From Pictodentalium vernedei (taxonomy: Eukaryota > Mollusca > Scaphopoda > Dentaliida > Dentaliidae), in NCBI GenBank assembly GCA_031216915.1, contig CM062297.1, positions 544,568,971 to 544,632,970 on the forward strand: 64,000 nt of DNA. Reading direction: 5' to 3'. Both the position numbers and the translations under genes were made by a program. Position 1 is the first letter of the stretch; the number at the start of each line of letters is the position of its first letter. This document shows positions 1 to 10,970 of this stretch, piece by piece. The notes under the pieces were generated by a model. That model ran no database searches. It was not told where the DNA came from and worked only from the letters and a program-made list of their open reading frames with translations.

Positions 1-72
1 CTCGGATGGGGATTAAACTCAGGACCTCTAGCATAGAAGTCCAACAGTCTACCACTGAGCCACCATGCTCCC
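1..72 (-). repeat. tRNA-derived SINE head or tRNA pseudogene
   Basis: Read on the minus strand, the segment starts GGGAGCATGG and contains TGGCTCAGTGGTAGA, a good match to the RNA polymerase III A box. Further on GAGTTTAATCC is a weakened B box, and it ends CCCCATCCGAG. The acceptor and anticodon stems do not pair well, so a functional tRNA is unlikely. A tRNA-headed SINE or decayed tRNA fits better. The window edge cuts off whatever lies beyond position 1. Confidence 0.45.
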
Positions 73-180
73 AGCTGCAGGAAGGTGTTTTTCCATGTTC
101 AGTCCTTGTCCTATGAAAATATTTGTGAAATGTCATGTTAGGTAATAAGTACATAATTATTATCTAAAACTGATGCAACA

Positions 181-279
181 AAAAACATGGAATTTGTTGT
201 TGACACACATTTACACCATTATAGAAATAATACTCTGAATTCAAAAGGAAAAGATTGATGAAGAAACATGGCTTGAACA
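181..279 (+). repeat. Left copy of a ~100-bp direct repeat flanking element A
   Basis: This stretch, running from an AAAACATGGAATTTG-like start to an AAACATGGCTTGA-like end, recurs with clear similarity at 3036-3133, on the other side of the element at 281-3034. It is too long and too diverged to be an ordinary target-site duplication. It may mark an older repeat unit that was duplicated or entered by the element. Confidence 0.6.
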
Positions 280-569
280 AATGAAAGTGTCAATGACACT
301 GCAGCTTAACTTGTGTGTTGTGTTTGATGAAAAGGATAATGTTCAACGTTTATGAAAGGATTATGAAATAAGACAAGAATTGTGATAATTGGGAATATGT
401 TCATTTCTGTTTCCTGTATGCTATGTTTTTGATAAAAATAATATAAGGTGTACACTGTACTAAAGAGCTGAGGGGTGGGTTAATGTGACCTCACAGTTAA
501 TGTATGTGGCCCTCACAGTTAACGTATATCAATGAAAGTTACCAAGTTACAGTGAAATTATTCCAAAAT

Positions 570-2870
570 GAGTCAGCCTATCAAGTTACATTGAAATCCC
601 TTCATAAAAATGGCCTGTAGACTGTGCTGAAGGTTTTCGGGCTTCGGGCCCCTGTAGCCGTCAGTTTCCCAATTGCGTCCAAAGGGGATGTTCTGATCTA
701 GACATTATATGAAGTCAACCTACCAAGTTACAATGAAATCCCTTCATAAATATGACCTGAAGACTGTGCTAAAGGTTTTTGGGCTTGGGCTCGGGCTGCC
801 ATCGTGGTTGAATGATCGCAACCAAAAGGGAACATTCTCATCTGGACATCATCTGGAGTGATCCTACGAAGTTACAATGAAATCCCTTCATAAATATGAC
901 CTGTAGATTGTGCTCAAGATTTTTGGGCTTCGGGCACCTGTAGCCATCACAGTTGACCAATTACGACCAAAAGGGGATGTCATCATCTAGGCATTATATG
1001 GAGTCAACCTAACAAGTTACAATGAAATCCTTCCATAAATATGACCTATAGACTGTGCTAAAGGTTTTTGGGTTCGGGCAGCCATCAAGGCTGAATGATC
1101 GCGACCAAAAGGGGACGTTCTTATCTAGGCATTATTTGGAGTCATCCTACCAAGCTACAATGAAATCCCTTCATAATTATGACCTGTAGACTGTTCTGAA
1201 GGTTTTCGGGCTTTGGACCCCTGCAGCTCTCACAGTTGCCCAATCGTGTCCAAAAGGGGACGTTTTCATCTAGACATCATATGAAGTCAAACCTACCCAG
1301 TTACAATGAAATCCCTTCATAAATATGACCTGTAGACTGCGCTAAAGGTATTCGGGCTTCGGGGTCGGGCAGCCATAATGGTTGAATGATCGCAACCAGA
1401 AAGGGACATTCTCATCTGGGCATCATCTGGAGTGATCCAACGAAGTTACAATGAAATCCCTCCATAAATATGACCTGTAGACTGTGCTCAAGATTTTCGG
1501 GCATCGGGCACCTGTAGCCATCACAGTTGACCAATCACGACCAAAAAGGGATGTCATCATCTAGCTACAGTTCGATCCCCATCCGAGATGCATTATATGG
1601 AGTCAACCTAACAAGTTGCACCGAAATCCTTCCATGAATACAACCTATAGACTATGCTAAAGGTCTTTGGGCTCGGGCAGCCATAAAGGCTGAATGATCG
1701 CGACCAAAAGGGGACGTTCTCATCTAGACATTATTTGGAGTCATCCTACCAAGCTACAATGAAATCCCTTCATAATTATGACCTGTAGACTGTTCTAAAG
1801 GTTTTCGGGCTTCGGGCCCCTGTAGCTGTCACAGTTGCCCAATCGTGTCCAAAAGGGGACATTCTCATCTAGACATTATATGAAGTCAACCTACCAAGTT
1901 ACAATGAAATCCCTTCATAAATATGACCTGCAGACTGTGCTAAAGGTTTTTGGGCTTTGGGCTCGGGCAGCTATCATGGTTGAATGAGCGCAACCAAAGG
2001 GGACAATCTCATCTGGGCATCATCTGGAGTGATCCTACGAAGTTACAATGAAATCCCTTCATAAATATGACCTGTAGACTGTGCTCAAGGTTTTCGGGCA
2101 CCTGTAGCCATCACAGTTGACCAATCACGACCAAAAGGGGATGTCATCATCTAGGTATTATATGGCGTCAACCTAACAGGTTACAAAGAAATCCTTCCAT
2201 AAATATGACCTTTTGCCTATGCTAAAGGTTTTGGGGTTCAGTCACCCATCAAGGATGAATGATCGCGATCAAAATGGGACGTTCTCATCTAGACATTATT
2301 TAGAGTCATCCTACCAAGTTACAATGAAATCCCTTCATAAATATGACCTGCAGATTATGCTAAAGGTTTTCGGGCTGTAGATGTCACAGTTGCCCAATCA
2401 CGTCCAAAAGGGGACTTTCTTATCTAGACATTATATGAAGTCAACCCACCAAGTTACAATGAAATTCCTCAATAAATATGACCTGTAGACTGTGCTAAAG
2501 GTTTTCGGGTTTTGGGCTCGGGCAGTCGTCACAGTTGGCAGATCACGTCCAAATGGGGAAATTCTCATCTAGACATCATAAGGAGTCATCCTACCAAGTT
2601 ACAATGAAATCCCTCTATATTAAACATGACCTGCAGACTGTGCTAAAAGTTTTTGGGTTTCGGGCTTGGGCAGCCATCACGGTTGACAGATCATGCCCAA
2701 AAGGGGATGTTCTCATCTTGGCATTATACAGAGGCATCCTACCAAGTTACAATGAAATCCCTTCATAAATACGACCTGTAGACTGTGCTAATGGTTTTGG
2801 GGTTTTGGGCTCGGGGAGCCATACCGGTTGACCGATCGCGACCAAAAGGGGATGTTCTCATCTAGACATG
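570..2870 (+). repeat. ~144-bp satellite array with a four-monomer higher-order repeat
   Basis: About 16 monomers start with CAAGTTACAATGAAATCCC, most spaced 136-149 bp apart. Four monomer types alternate in fixed order. They differ in the middle (GTAGCCGTCACAGTTGCCC; GCCATCATGGTTGAATGA; GTAGCCATCACAGTTGACC; GCCATCAAGGCTGAATGA) and in the tail. Type-2 tails recur at about 839, 1413 and 2010, giving a ~573-bp higher-order unit, the last interval being lengthened by a 26-bp insert. The final monomers (from about 2450) leave the pattern. Confidence 0.8.
1565..1590 (+). repeat. 26-bp tRNA B-box fragment inserted in the satellite
   Basis: One satellite monomer carries an extra block reading CTACAGTTCGATCCCCATCC followed by GAGATG. 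Sister monomers go directly from CATCATCTAG to GCATTATATGG. The block contains a near-consensus B box (GTTCGATCC) and shares CCCCATCCGAG with the tRNA-like segment at 1-72. It looks like a templated insertion from a tRNA/SINE 3' end. Confidence 0.6.
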
Positions 2871-3004
2871 ACCCCAAACCTGCATATGAAATTTCGTGAT
2901 GATCAGACAAGAACTGCGGGGTGTAGCCTGTGCTAAAGGAAAAGGTGAACAGATTCACAGACTCACACTCACAGACTAACAGACTTCCGCATGAGTGATG
3001 GCAA

Positions 3005-3034
3005 TAGCTTATCTTGACTTTGTCAAGTTAAGCT
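3005..3034 (+). repeat. 3'-terminal hairpin of element A
   Basis: TAGCTTATCTTGAC and GTCAAGTTAAGCTA form an almost perfect stem separated by a few T residues, followed immediately by AAAAAC. Equivalent hairpins end the elements at 44094, 33855 and 18184. Confidence 0.7.
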
Positions 3035-3035
3035 A

Positions 3036-3133
3036 AAAACATAGAATTTATTTTTGACACAAAATTACACCATTATAAGCATAAAACTCTAAATTCAAAA
3101 GGAAAAAAATGATGAACAAACATGGCTTGACTC
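3036..3133 (+). repeat. Right copy of the ~100-bp direct repeat flanking element A
   Basis: Partner of 181-279, in the same orientation and diverged by scattered substitutions. The sequence that follows, to 3574, is intronic with no coding or repeat signal that I can name. It contains CCCTGCCTTGATAGCGG, which may belong to another dispersed repeat. Confidence 0.55.
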
Positions 3134-3574
3134 TTGGCATATATCCCTGCCTTGATAGCGGTATTCTTGTCACCAGGGTAGGTAGAATCCTGCTTCTGTT
3201 TAACAGAGTTTAGCCCTCTAAAATGGCTCCATCATTTTATTAATGATTTCTTGACTTCATTTGCTCAAATTACTTTGTGGTCAAATCCAGCCAGAGAAAC
3301 CATGACTGAATTTTCTGAACAAATTCAACAAAACATTCAGCAGGTTAAACACCCTCGTGATTATAATTGTCAGGTACCTTTTAGAACTAACTAAGCTGTT
3401 TTACTATTAATTGAAAGATTGTATTCTTCTAAGTTTAGAGCCACAAACATTTTGAGGGGCTTCAAGTTTACATAGGTTATCTCGAACAAACTGACCAAAC
3501 CCCTCCAACAATATATACAAGAATTTCTGATAATTAATCTAGATTTTTAACCCTGAAGATAAATTTGAGTATAC

Positions 3575-3649
3575 CTCAGTTAACTTCTTCACCAATTTAT
3601 AAGATTCAATTGGATCAGGCCATGCCAATTGTTTCCAAAACTCTATTAT
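3575..3649 (-). CDS. UNC13D/BAIAP3-like gene, exon 8 of those visible
   Basis: On the minus strand an acceptor (CTCATTTTAG) opens a 75-bp, phase-0 exon of 25 residues containing FWKQLAWPDPIESYKLV, closed by the donor GTATAC. The FW-x-x-LAWPDP motif is characteristic of the second half of the MUN domain in Munc13-4/BAIAP3-type vesicle-priming proteins. It follows the exon at 11985-12053 in phase, after an 8.3-kb intron that contains DIRS copy 1 and a minisatellite. The next downstream exon would be left of the window. Family assignment rests on recognised motifs, not a search. The exon boundaries fit very well. Confidence 0.8.
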
Positions 3650-4064
3650 CTAAAATGAGAAAACAAAAATATCGTTTTGCTGTGAAATTAAATTTTTATT
3701 ATGGTAACCACTATAAAATAAATTGAATGATTTTCTATTGTTGTGTTAGAAACAAGCATAAACAGGCTAAAAATTATAAATAATCTATTTGTGAAGATTT
3801 AAATAGCTTAGCCTATATTTTACTTATTCTTTACCAGAAACAAATGTACAAATACAATATTAATTTTCTACTGATTATCAAGGTATCTTTTCTGACTCAA
3901 ACATTTTATGTGACCAGAGATAACTTCAAACCCTTCCCTAAAAACAAAAAAAAAACATTATGGTACAAGAATTCTTTCAACACTTTCAGCCCCATTTTCT
4001 TAAAGATATTGTCATAAAGAACACTATCTACGAGGAATGAACATATCCATTTTGCGATTATAGA

Positions 4065-5580
4065 GAGCTTCAATAATAATTATTACTGAGCAGGACTGTA
4101 CAAAAGAATATTAATATCTGTGGAATTAAATTATTTCTGAACATTACAGTGAGATTACATTATTACTGAAGAGGGGACTGTGGGATTAAATTATTAATGA
4201 AGAGGACTGGGATTAAATTATCACCGAGCAAGACAGTGAGATTGAATCATTACTGAAGAGGACTCTGGGATTAAATTATTACTGAACATAACAGTGGGAT
4301 TAAATTATTACTGAAGAGGACTGTGGGATTAAAGTATTACTGAGCATGGCAGTGGAATTAAATTTCTACTGAAGAGGACGGTTGGATTAAATTATTACTG
4401 AAGAGGATTGTGGGATTAAATTATTACTGAGCATAACAGTGGGATTAAATTACCACTGAAGAGGGCTGTGGGATAAAACTTTTACTGAACATGACAGTGA
4501 GCTTAAATTATTACTGAAGAGGACTGTGGGATTAAATTATTACTGAAGAGGACAGTCAGCTTAAATTATTACTGAACAGGACAATGAGATTAAATTATTA
4601 TTGAAGAGGACTGTTTGATTATATTATTAATGAACATGAAAGTGGGGTTAAATTATTATTGAAGAGGACTGTGGGATTGAATTATTACTGAACATGACAG
4701 TGAGCTTAAATTACTACTGAAGAGGACTTTGGGATTATATTACTAATGAACATGAAAGTGGGGTTAAATTATTATTGAAGAGAACTGTGGGATTAAATTA
4801 TTACTGAACATGACAGTGAGCTCAAATTACTACTGAAGAGGCCTGTGGGATTAATTATTAATCAACACGAAAGTGGGATCAAATTATTATTGAAGAGGAC
4901 GGTGGGATTGAATTATTACTGAACATGACAGTGAGCCTAAATTTTTACTGAAGAGGCCTGTGGGATTAAATTATTACTGAAGAGGATTGTGGGATTAAAT
5001 TATTACTGAGCATGACAGTGAGCCTAAATTATTACTGAAGGGGCCTGTGGGATTAAATTATTACTGAAGAGGCCTGTGGGATTAAATTATTACTGAAGAG
5101 GACTGTGGGATTAAAGTATTACTGAGCATGACAGTGGGATTAAATTACAACTGAAGAGGCCTGTGGGATTAAATTATTACCGAAAGGGATTGTGGGATTA
5201 AATTATTACTGAACATGACATTGAGCATAAATTATAACTGATGAGGACAGTGGGATTAAATTATTACGGAGCATGACAGTGGGATTAAATTATTACTGAA
5301 GAGGACAGTGGGATTAAATTATTACTGAACATGACAGTGAGCATAAATTATAACTGATGAGGACGGTGGGATTAAATTATTACGGAGCATGACAGTGGGA
5401 TTAAATTATTACTGAAGAGGACTGTGGGATTAAATTATTACTGAGGAGAACTGTGGGATTAAATTATTACTAAATGTGAAAGTGGGATTAAATTATTACT
5501 GAAGAGCACTGCGGGATTAAATTGTTAATGAACATGAAAGTGGACTTAAATTATTACTAAAATGACCATGGGAATAATTT
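4065..5580 (+). repeat. 29-bp minisatellite, about 50 copies
   Basis: A run of ~1.5 kb is built on a 29-bp unit of the type GAGGACTGTGGGATTAAATT plus ATTACTGAA. Two unit types often alternate (GAAGAGGACTGTGGGATTAAA and GAACATGACAGTGAGCTTAAA), which gives a ~58-bp dimer rhythm in places. It lies wholly inside the last intron of the MUN-domain gene. Sequence 3650-4064 on its left is plain AT-rich intron with no gene seen. Confidence 0.9.
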
Positions 5581-5892
5581 ATTTGATTATAGATTCTCCT
5601 TTTCGATGGTGATTGTCATTAGCATATAAACTGCTGAATTTTCCTTTTTTTCATTTGCGGAAAAATTTATGCATACCAGGTTTAACAGGTTAAAAAACCA
5701 AAATATGTTGCTTCTTGTATATGTGTGATGTATTCAGGTGAAAAATTGAGAGATGAAAATTTGGAAACATCATCTCCCTTGCAGAAAAACATGACGTCTC
5801 CATCAAAACTAACAGAAGAGTAAGTAAATGTTTAATATATTCTGGTGTACAAATATTAGTAAGTATTCTTGAATAACTAATTTTTTTCATTA

Positions 5893-5985
5893 TTTGTCTC
5901 AAAAACATAGGTTATGACCCCCCAATGCAACGAGCTTGATGGGCTCATTCCAAAGAGGGGTCATAACCTATGTTATTGAGACAAA
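5893..5985. repeat. Palindrome with ACATAGGTTATGACCC arms
   Basis: The left arm runs TTTGTCTC..ACATAGGTTATGACCCC and the right arm GGGGTCATAACCTATGT..GAGACAAA, around a ~30-nt centre. A related half lies at 13667 and close relatives sit in triplicate at 40140-40570. It resembles the two ends of a MITE with almost no interior. The flanks 5581-5892 and 5986-7176 are intronic, and I see no gene there. Confidence 0.75.
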
Positions 5986-7457
5986 AAATTAAAAAAATAC
6001 TGAAAATTGGCAATTTTTGGGAATAGTGCTGGCCAGTTTTGGCCGTTACGTTGGGTAAAGGGTTAATGGTGATATGCCAGGCCATATTTTTGTCTACATT
6101 GGAAAACCACTGGACATGCTTGCTCATTGGATGGCATCAAGCATCCGACTATAAGGTTACGCAATTAATATCTTACTAGTGTAACTTACACTGTTGAACT
6201 GTGTCTATGGGCATGTATACAAGGTGTGTCCAGAAAAGTTTCACTGCAAAATTTGCTGGCTGGTGAGAAAGTTTAGGTCTGTTGTCTTGGAAGATATACA
6301 CAAAATTGAAACACGTGGAGATAATAGCCAGTTGGTGTAAGAATCAAGGAGATAGTGACTTTGAGACATCTATCATTTCAAAACATTCAGTTTATAGTCT
6401 CACCACACTGCCATAAAAAGCTACCTTTGCCACTGACTCTGTCCTTTAGCAAGACTCTTCATAACCCTAGCTCTGACGGATGAGTATGCAGGGGCGTAGT
6501 ATCCTAAGGCATATGCCATACTGATAGTAAACACATGCTATGAAGAAAATGTCATCAGTACTCATGTCAAACTTTTGACCAGTTAGTAATATAGAAGATC
6601 AAACAGTTACTAAGATAAAAGCTTAATGACTTGCTGCTGTTAAATCAGTCACACTAGTTACTCTGCTTCCTCTTTTTTCCAGAGAATCCTCTAGCAAGAC
6701 ATGATCTAGACTGTTGAAAATTTCATTAACCCATAAGAGGCTAGTTCTGTGGTCAGTTTTACTTTTTCAAAACAGGTGTATTAGCAAGCAGTTCCTGGGT
6801 AAACTTGCAAGGGATGACCAAAGTGCCCTTGTAGTGATTTCAAGTGAAGTCTTAGCTGCCTATGCATGCAGCCAAGGTTTATATATGAACTACTGCAAAG
6901 GCTTACACTTTGACTTATCACAGTTTGGCAAAACTTGTGGAAAATGCCCAGGCCCTTTTGGACTAAAGTCACATAAATACTAAAAAACAAAAGTCTATTG
7001 CTGTGTGCTGTTGGTGGCAACTCAACTTTCATCTTTAGCAATTTTTATGGCCCAAGATGTGGAGTTTTTAAATAGGGTTTTCAGTAAAAATTACAATGCC
7101 TTTTTGTTCATTTCTAAAAAAAATATCTTTTCTGCCAACAGCCAAGACATCAGCTGAAGCTACAACTGATCTACCTGACCCTAACTCGGATAAAATACTC
7201 TCTATTTTAATCTTTCCCAAGAGATTTGGGAAAGAAAAGTGGTGTAAAAACACGAAAAAATAAGACAAAACTGGGTTGAGTGCCATCGGTGCACACCCAA
7301 TAGGGGACGCTCTTCTCTTAGTACAATTCCACGACTTCCGTTAACCAGTGCGCAAGCAGTCATCAAATCATTCTTTTGAGTCCGCCAACATTGGAGTTAT
7401 GTGATCAGTGGGGAGGAAAGATTCTTACATGAATAAGAAGACGGGAGGGCCTCCATG

Positions 7458-7545
7458 TAAACAATTGTGGTAGGTATAATAAGAAAGGAAATTTACAATA
7501 AAATTTAAATTTCTTATCAACCTACCTTACAATTGTTTACTACAG
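7458..7545. repeat. Internal complementary region of DIRS copy 1
   Basis: The segment reads ACAATTGTGGTAGGTATAAT, the complement of the DIRS left end as seen in copies 2 and 3. It then continues TTTCTTATCAACCTACCTTA, the complement of the right end. It therefore represents the two element tips joined, the template feature used to close the circular DIRS intermediate. Confidence 0.8.
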
Positions 7546-7844
7546 GCTGAATAGACATTAGGATGGAGGGAATCACATAACCAACCCACACATAACCCAA
7601 CTGCACTGGAACCGTGGACAGAGGAAGAGGTCCCTAGGCCTATCAAACCATAGCATCACAAACATTAGTAAAAGACAATGAGAGATGAGGCGAAGGGTGA
7701 TGTGCGACGCACAGACAATAAGGGCAGTAACAGCACAGAGCTGGAACTGACCTTGTAAGCAGCCGAATGGCTGGGATAGACAACAGCCTGAGCAGAAGAA
7801 AGAGGGCCCGTAGAACAAAGGTCCTCTGTCTGTGCCTGCAACTG

Positions 7845-8497
7845 TCACAGATAAGTGGAGAAAGTATTTCTCCAGTAGGCTGTCAGCATAACATCCAGCA
7901 ACATGACAGAGTTGGTATAAGCCCCAAGAGGTAGACAATGCACGGACCTCGTGGCGGAAAAACAATTGGTAATACAATTGCCAGTCGCAAGACGAGCTGA
8001 AGCTGCATGAATAGCAAGACAAATCCATCGAGAAATGGATTCAGGAGAGATCATCTATCGACCAGGAATAAGGGACAGAAAATCGATCCTACCCGTCCAA
8101 ATGAACAGAGCAAAGGGTGTTTACCCTCAACAGAAGGAAGAGTCCCAATACAGATAGGAGGCGGAATAGTTTCCGGTATCTGATTCTTTGCCAGAAAGGA
8201 GCAATCACTGGTAAACATAACACTGGTGGGAGAGCTCCAGAAAAAGGACGGGTCAACTGAGAGGGCGTGAAGCTCACTAACCTGTCTGGCGGAGGCAAAA
8301 GCCATCAGAAAAGCCGTCTTGTATGTGAAAAAACGCATATCCACCTGGGATAAAGGCTCGAACGGCGCCCCCAAGCAAAATAGCACCCAAGAAAGATACC
8401 ATCTTGGGGTAAGCTGCAAAGTCCTAGGCCTTTTCAAGGAAAAGTGCCGAACAAGCTTGGAGAGGCATGGAGTAGTGCAATTATCACGCTGTCCCAC
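7845..8497 (-). pseudogene. DIRS copy 1 tyrosine recombinase (YR), frameshifted
   Basis: The N-terminal part reads ..PRWYLSWVLFCLGAPFEPL.. then FLMAFASARQVSELHALSV, the typical first catalytic arginine region of DIRS YRs. The C-terminal part, in another frame from about 8054, reads SPESISRWICLAIHAAS.. HCLPLGAYTNSVML.. YWRNTFSTYL, ending with the presumed nucleophile tyrosine. The expected H-x-x-R box appears as HCLP. A frameshift near 8051 separates the halves, so no full-length protein can be made. The enzyme would join circular DIRS DNA to the genome. Confidence 0.75.
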
Positions 8498-8780
8498 ATA
8501 TGAAAAGGTCTCCGAAGCATGGACCTGTACCCATTGATGGAAACAGGCTGGAGACCCCCAGAATCAAACATATACCAGAAACTCCGCAATCTGTGTTATC
8601 AAAGGAGTGACAGAAGCAACCGAGTGATCCGCACACCATCGACAGAAGACCTTCCACTTAGCCGCAGGGGCTAAACCAGTGGAGTGCCTCCTTGAAGAAG
8701 AAAAGCAACTCCACTGCACGTCTCGAAAAAACCACTACGGAGGAGACAGGACCTGACAAAAGACATGCACGAAGGCACAA

Positions 8781-9677
8781 TTAAGTCGGGTCAACGTGAA
8801 ACCTCCTCGGGAGACCTTGGCAAAGAAGGTCGCGATGTAGAGGGAGACGTGCCGGAACGGCCGCTAACAGAGAGCGGAGCAGAGTGATCCATACCCACTG
8901 AGGCGACAGGGGTGCGATCGAAATGATTCGACAACTGCAGGTTTGTATCTGGGTGAGAACCTGAGGCAGAATCAGAATAGGCAGCAAGGCGTAGCCTATA
9001 AGACCGTTCCAGAGGGACAGAGCATCCGCGGTGAAAGCCAGAACATCTGGACATGGGGACACGAAAGTGTCCATCTGATGGTTCCAATGAGTCGCAAAGA
9101 GATCAATGTGTGGAAGACCCCAGAGATCGCAAAGAGACTGGAACACCGCCATGTGGAGCATCCACTCGGTGGAAAAGAACCTGCCCCGTCGGGACAGGGA
9201 GTCGGCCAGGACATTCAGCCGACCGGGAAATTGACGAACCACTACCCCGTCGTTGACATCCTGAGCGAGCAGTAGAAGATCCCGAAGCAATTCGTACATG
9301 TGAACATAGTGCGTGCCGCCCTGGTTCCGAATGTAAACAACCACTGTCGAATTGTCGGACAATAGAAAGACCTGACAATTCGAAAGGCGGGGGATCCACT
9401 GCCAGAAACTCAGAAGAAGAGCAAGAAGCTCCTTCTGGTTGACGTGACGAGCTGCTAGATCCTGGTCCCAGGACCAATGAAGGAAAAGACCTAGAGGATC
9501 CAACGTCACACCCCATCCGAGATTGCTGGCGATTGCCATCAGAACACGATCGGACGTGGGGAAGTCCAATGGCACTCCCTGCATAATCCACTGAACATCT
9601 GTCAGGGGAGACGGTGACGAGGAAGAGACTCTGTTAACTGAAGCACCAGATCCAGAGGATCGACATTCGGCCTCCAA
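8781..9677 (-). pseudogene. DIRS copy 1 RNase H and connector domain
   Basis: An open frame of 298 residues contains the RNase H signature LLALLLSFWQWIPRL, VFLLSDNSTVVVYIRNQGGT, then FPGRLNVLADSLSRR and TEWMLHMAVFQSLCDLWG, followed by IDLFATHWNHQMDTFVSP. This order is diagnostic of DIRS/Ngaro-type pol proteins. The upstream RT is missing because of the ~1.2-kb deletion. The frame is open but cannot form a whole pol protein. It lies between the YR remnant (downstream) and the gag remnant (upstream in transcription). Confidence 0.8.
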
Positions 9678-9785
9678 TGACTGAGCAGAAAGGGATGGAG
9701 AGGTCAGACATGCAGCCGACCCAGAGGAATGAGATCCATCACTGAACCGCAGAGACCGAGCAGCCGGGGAAGACTCCGAGCTGTT

Positions 9786-10340
9786 CCTATCCCGGGAGGC
9801 GGCGCCACAGGGGGCACCTGGAAATCACTCATAGCCTCGCTGGATGCAATGGAAAAGGATCTTGGACAGAACCTAAGTGAGCAAAGAGAGGGCCTCCCTA
9901 AGCTCACTGACTGTGTCGGAACGGTTCGATGTAGGAATGAACCGACAGAGTGGCTTCACTCCTGACCCATTTTCCAGCGAAGGGTCACGATCCTCAAATA
10001 GATCCGACGTGGGGTGACGGGCTGCAGCCAAAACATCTGAAGGCAGATGTGTATTGGGATATGACATGCCCCGAGGATTTACAGAGCGGAAACAGAAGGT
10101 CCAGGTTGCACAAAAAGCATTGGTCCTGCAAAACTGGCCATGGGACCAGAATGCGCGGACGGAAACGCCACGGACCTCATGGTGACCCCACCATGAACAT
10201 CCGAATCCAATGAGAAAAACTGAGGTACTCGACTTCTGAGAGACCACAGTAGAGGGTTCGGCCGGCAGCCCCTTCCAACTTTGCCAAGTTGAAGTCAGGG
10301 AAGGCTGAGGCCAATACCCCACGTCTACACTACCAGACAC
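9786..10340 (-). pseudogene. DIRS copy 1 gag-like leader remnant
   Basis: This region matches the transcriptionally upstream part of copies 2 and 3 (for instance the PNTHLPSDVLAAARHP-type segment near 10050). It is joined directly to RNase H sequence by the internal deletion. The join lies between GAGCTGTTCC and TATCCCGGGAGG at about 9783-9790. DIRS gag proteins are poorly conserved, and I infer gag from position only. Confidence 0.5.
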
Positions 10341-10970
10341 CTCTGCAGACCCTGCAGGGATAAAACGGCTGTGCTCAATGGCTGAGAGGTCTCAGCAGGG
10401 GGTTCGGTCGGCAGCCACTTCCGACTTCGCCGAGTTGAAGTCAGGGAAGGCTGAGGCCGATACCCCACATCCACACTACAGACATCACTGCAGACCCCTC
10501 GATAAGCCGAGGCTGGCTAAAACGGTGATGACACTGTAGACGGAACAGCAGTAGCAGCAGATACGACGGGAGCTACTGAAACTGGCGGAAAAGGGGAGAG
10601 AGCAACCTAGCTCGGCCGCCAAAGGACGAGTCACAACCCTAGTGACAGCCTCAGATGTCAACTGGAGAGGTGCATAGTCCCAGAAGCAGGCATCTATTCA
10701 CCAAACATCCAACAGCTCCCGCAGTATCCACCACGGTAAAAAACTGCACATCCCCACGAAGGGGGTATAACTCTCATCAGACGTGGGCGTGTCAGGAGGC
10801 CCCAAAATGACCGCATTCTCCATCCCCCCCCCCCCCCCCCCCCCGCAGGAGGAGCTGCACATCCCCCAAGGAGGGGGTATAACTCTCACCAGATGTGGTC
10901 GTGTCGGGAGGCCCCGAAACAACAGCATCCCCCCCCACACACACACACAGGTGCGGGAGGAACAGCCATG
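10230..10970 (-). repeat. DIRS leader tandem repeats, copy 1
   Basis: Two units of the ~147-bp repeat (core GACTTCGCCGAGTTGAAGTC) lie near 10280-10500. Two units of a ~110-bp repeat (GAGCTGCACATCCCC.. GGGGGTATAACTCTCACCAG) lie near 10745-10930 and include a long C run. The same two arrays occur in copies 2 and 3. The plus-strand open frame here, a proline-rich peptide, is a by-product of the C run. Confidence 0.7.

Larger units (their letters stand above)
281..3034 (+). mobile_element. Element A: Helentron/pearl-like non-autonomous element with satellite core
   Basis: The element begins ATGAAAGTGTCAATGACA, which includes a 7-bp-stem palindrome, followed by CTGCAGCTTAACTTG. It ends in a hairpin (TAGCTTATCTTGAC / GTCAAGTTAAGCTA) just before an A run. 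The subterminal 5' motif is the inverted complement of part of the 3' hairpin. There is no coding capacity. The core is a ~144-bp satellite. The same 18-bp start occurs in the elements at 42033 and, reversed, at 26400. This architecture (5' palindrome, subterminal inverted repeat, 3' hairpin, no clear target duplication) agrees with Helentron-associated elements and the bivalve pearl elements. Assignment to that class is inference, since no Rep/helicase gene is present. Confidence 0.6.

Noticed and set aside
1-72. Functional tRNA gene
   Set aside because: A box is good, but acceptor and anticodon stems do not pair and the B box is degraded; SINE or pseudogene is likelier.
4065-5580. Possible CRISPR-like array
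   Set aside because: Units are contiguous 29-bp minisatellite repeats with no unique spacers, in a eukaryotic intron.
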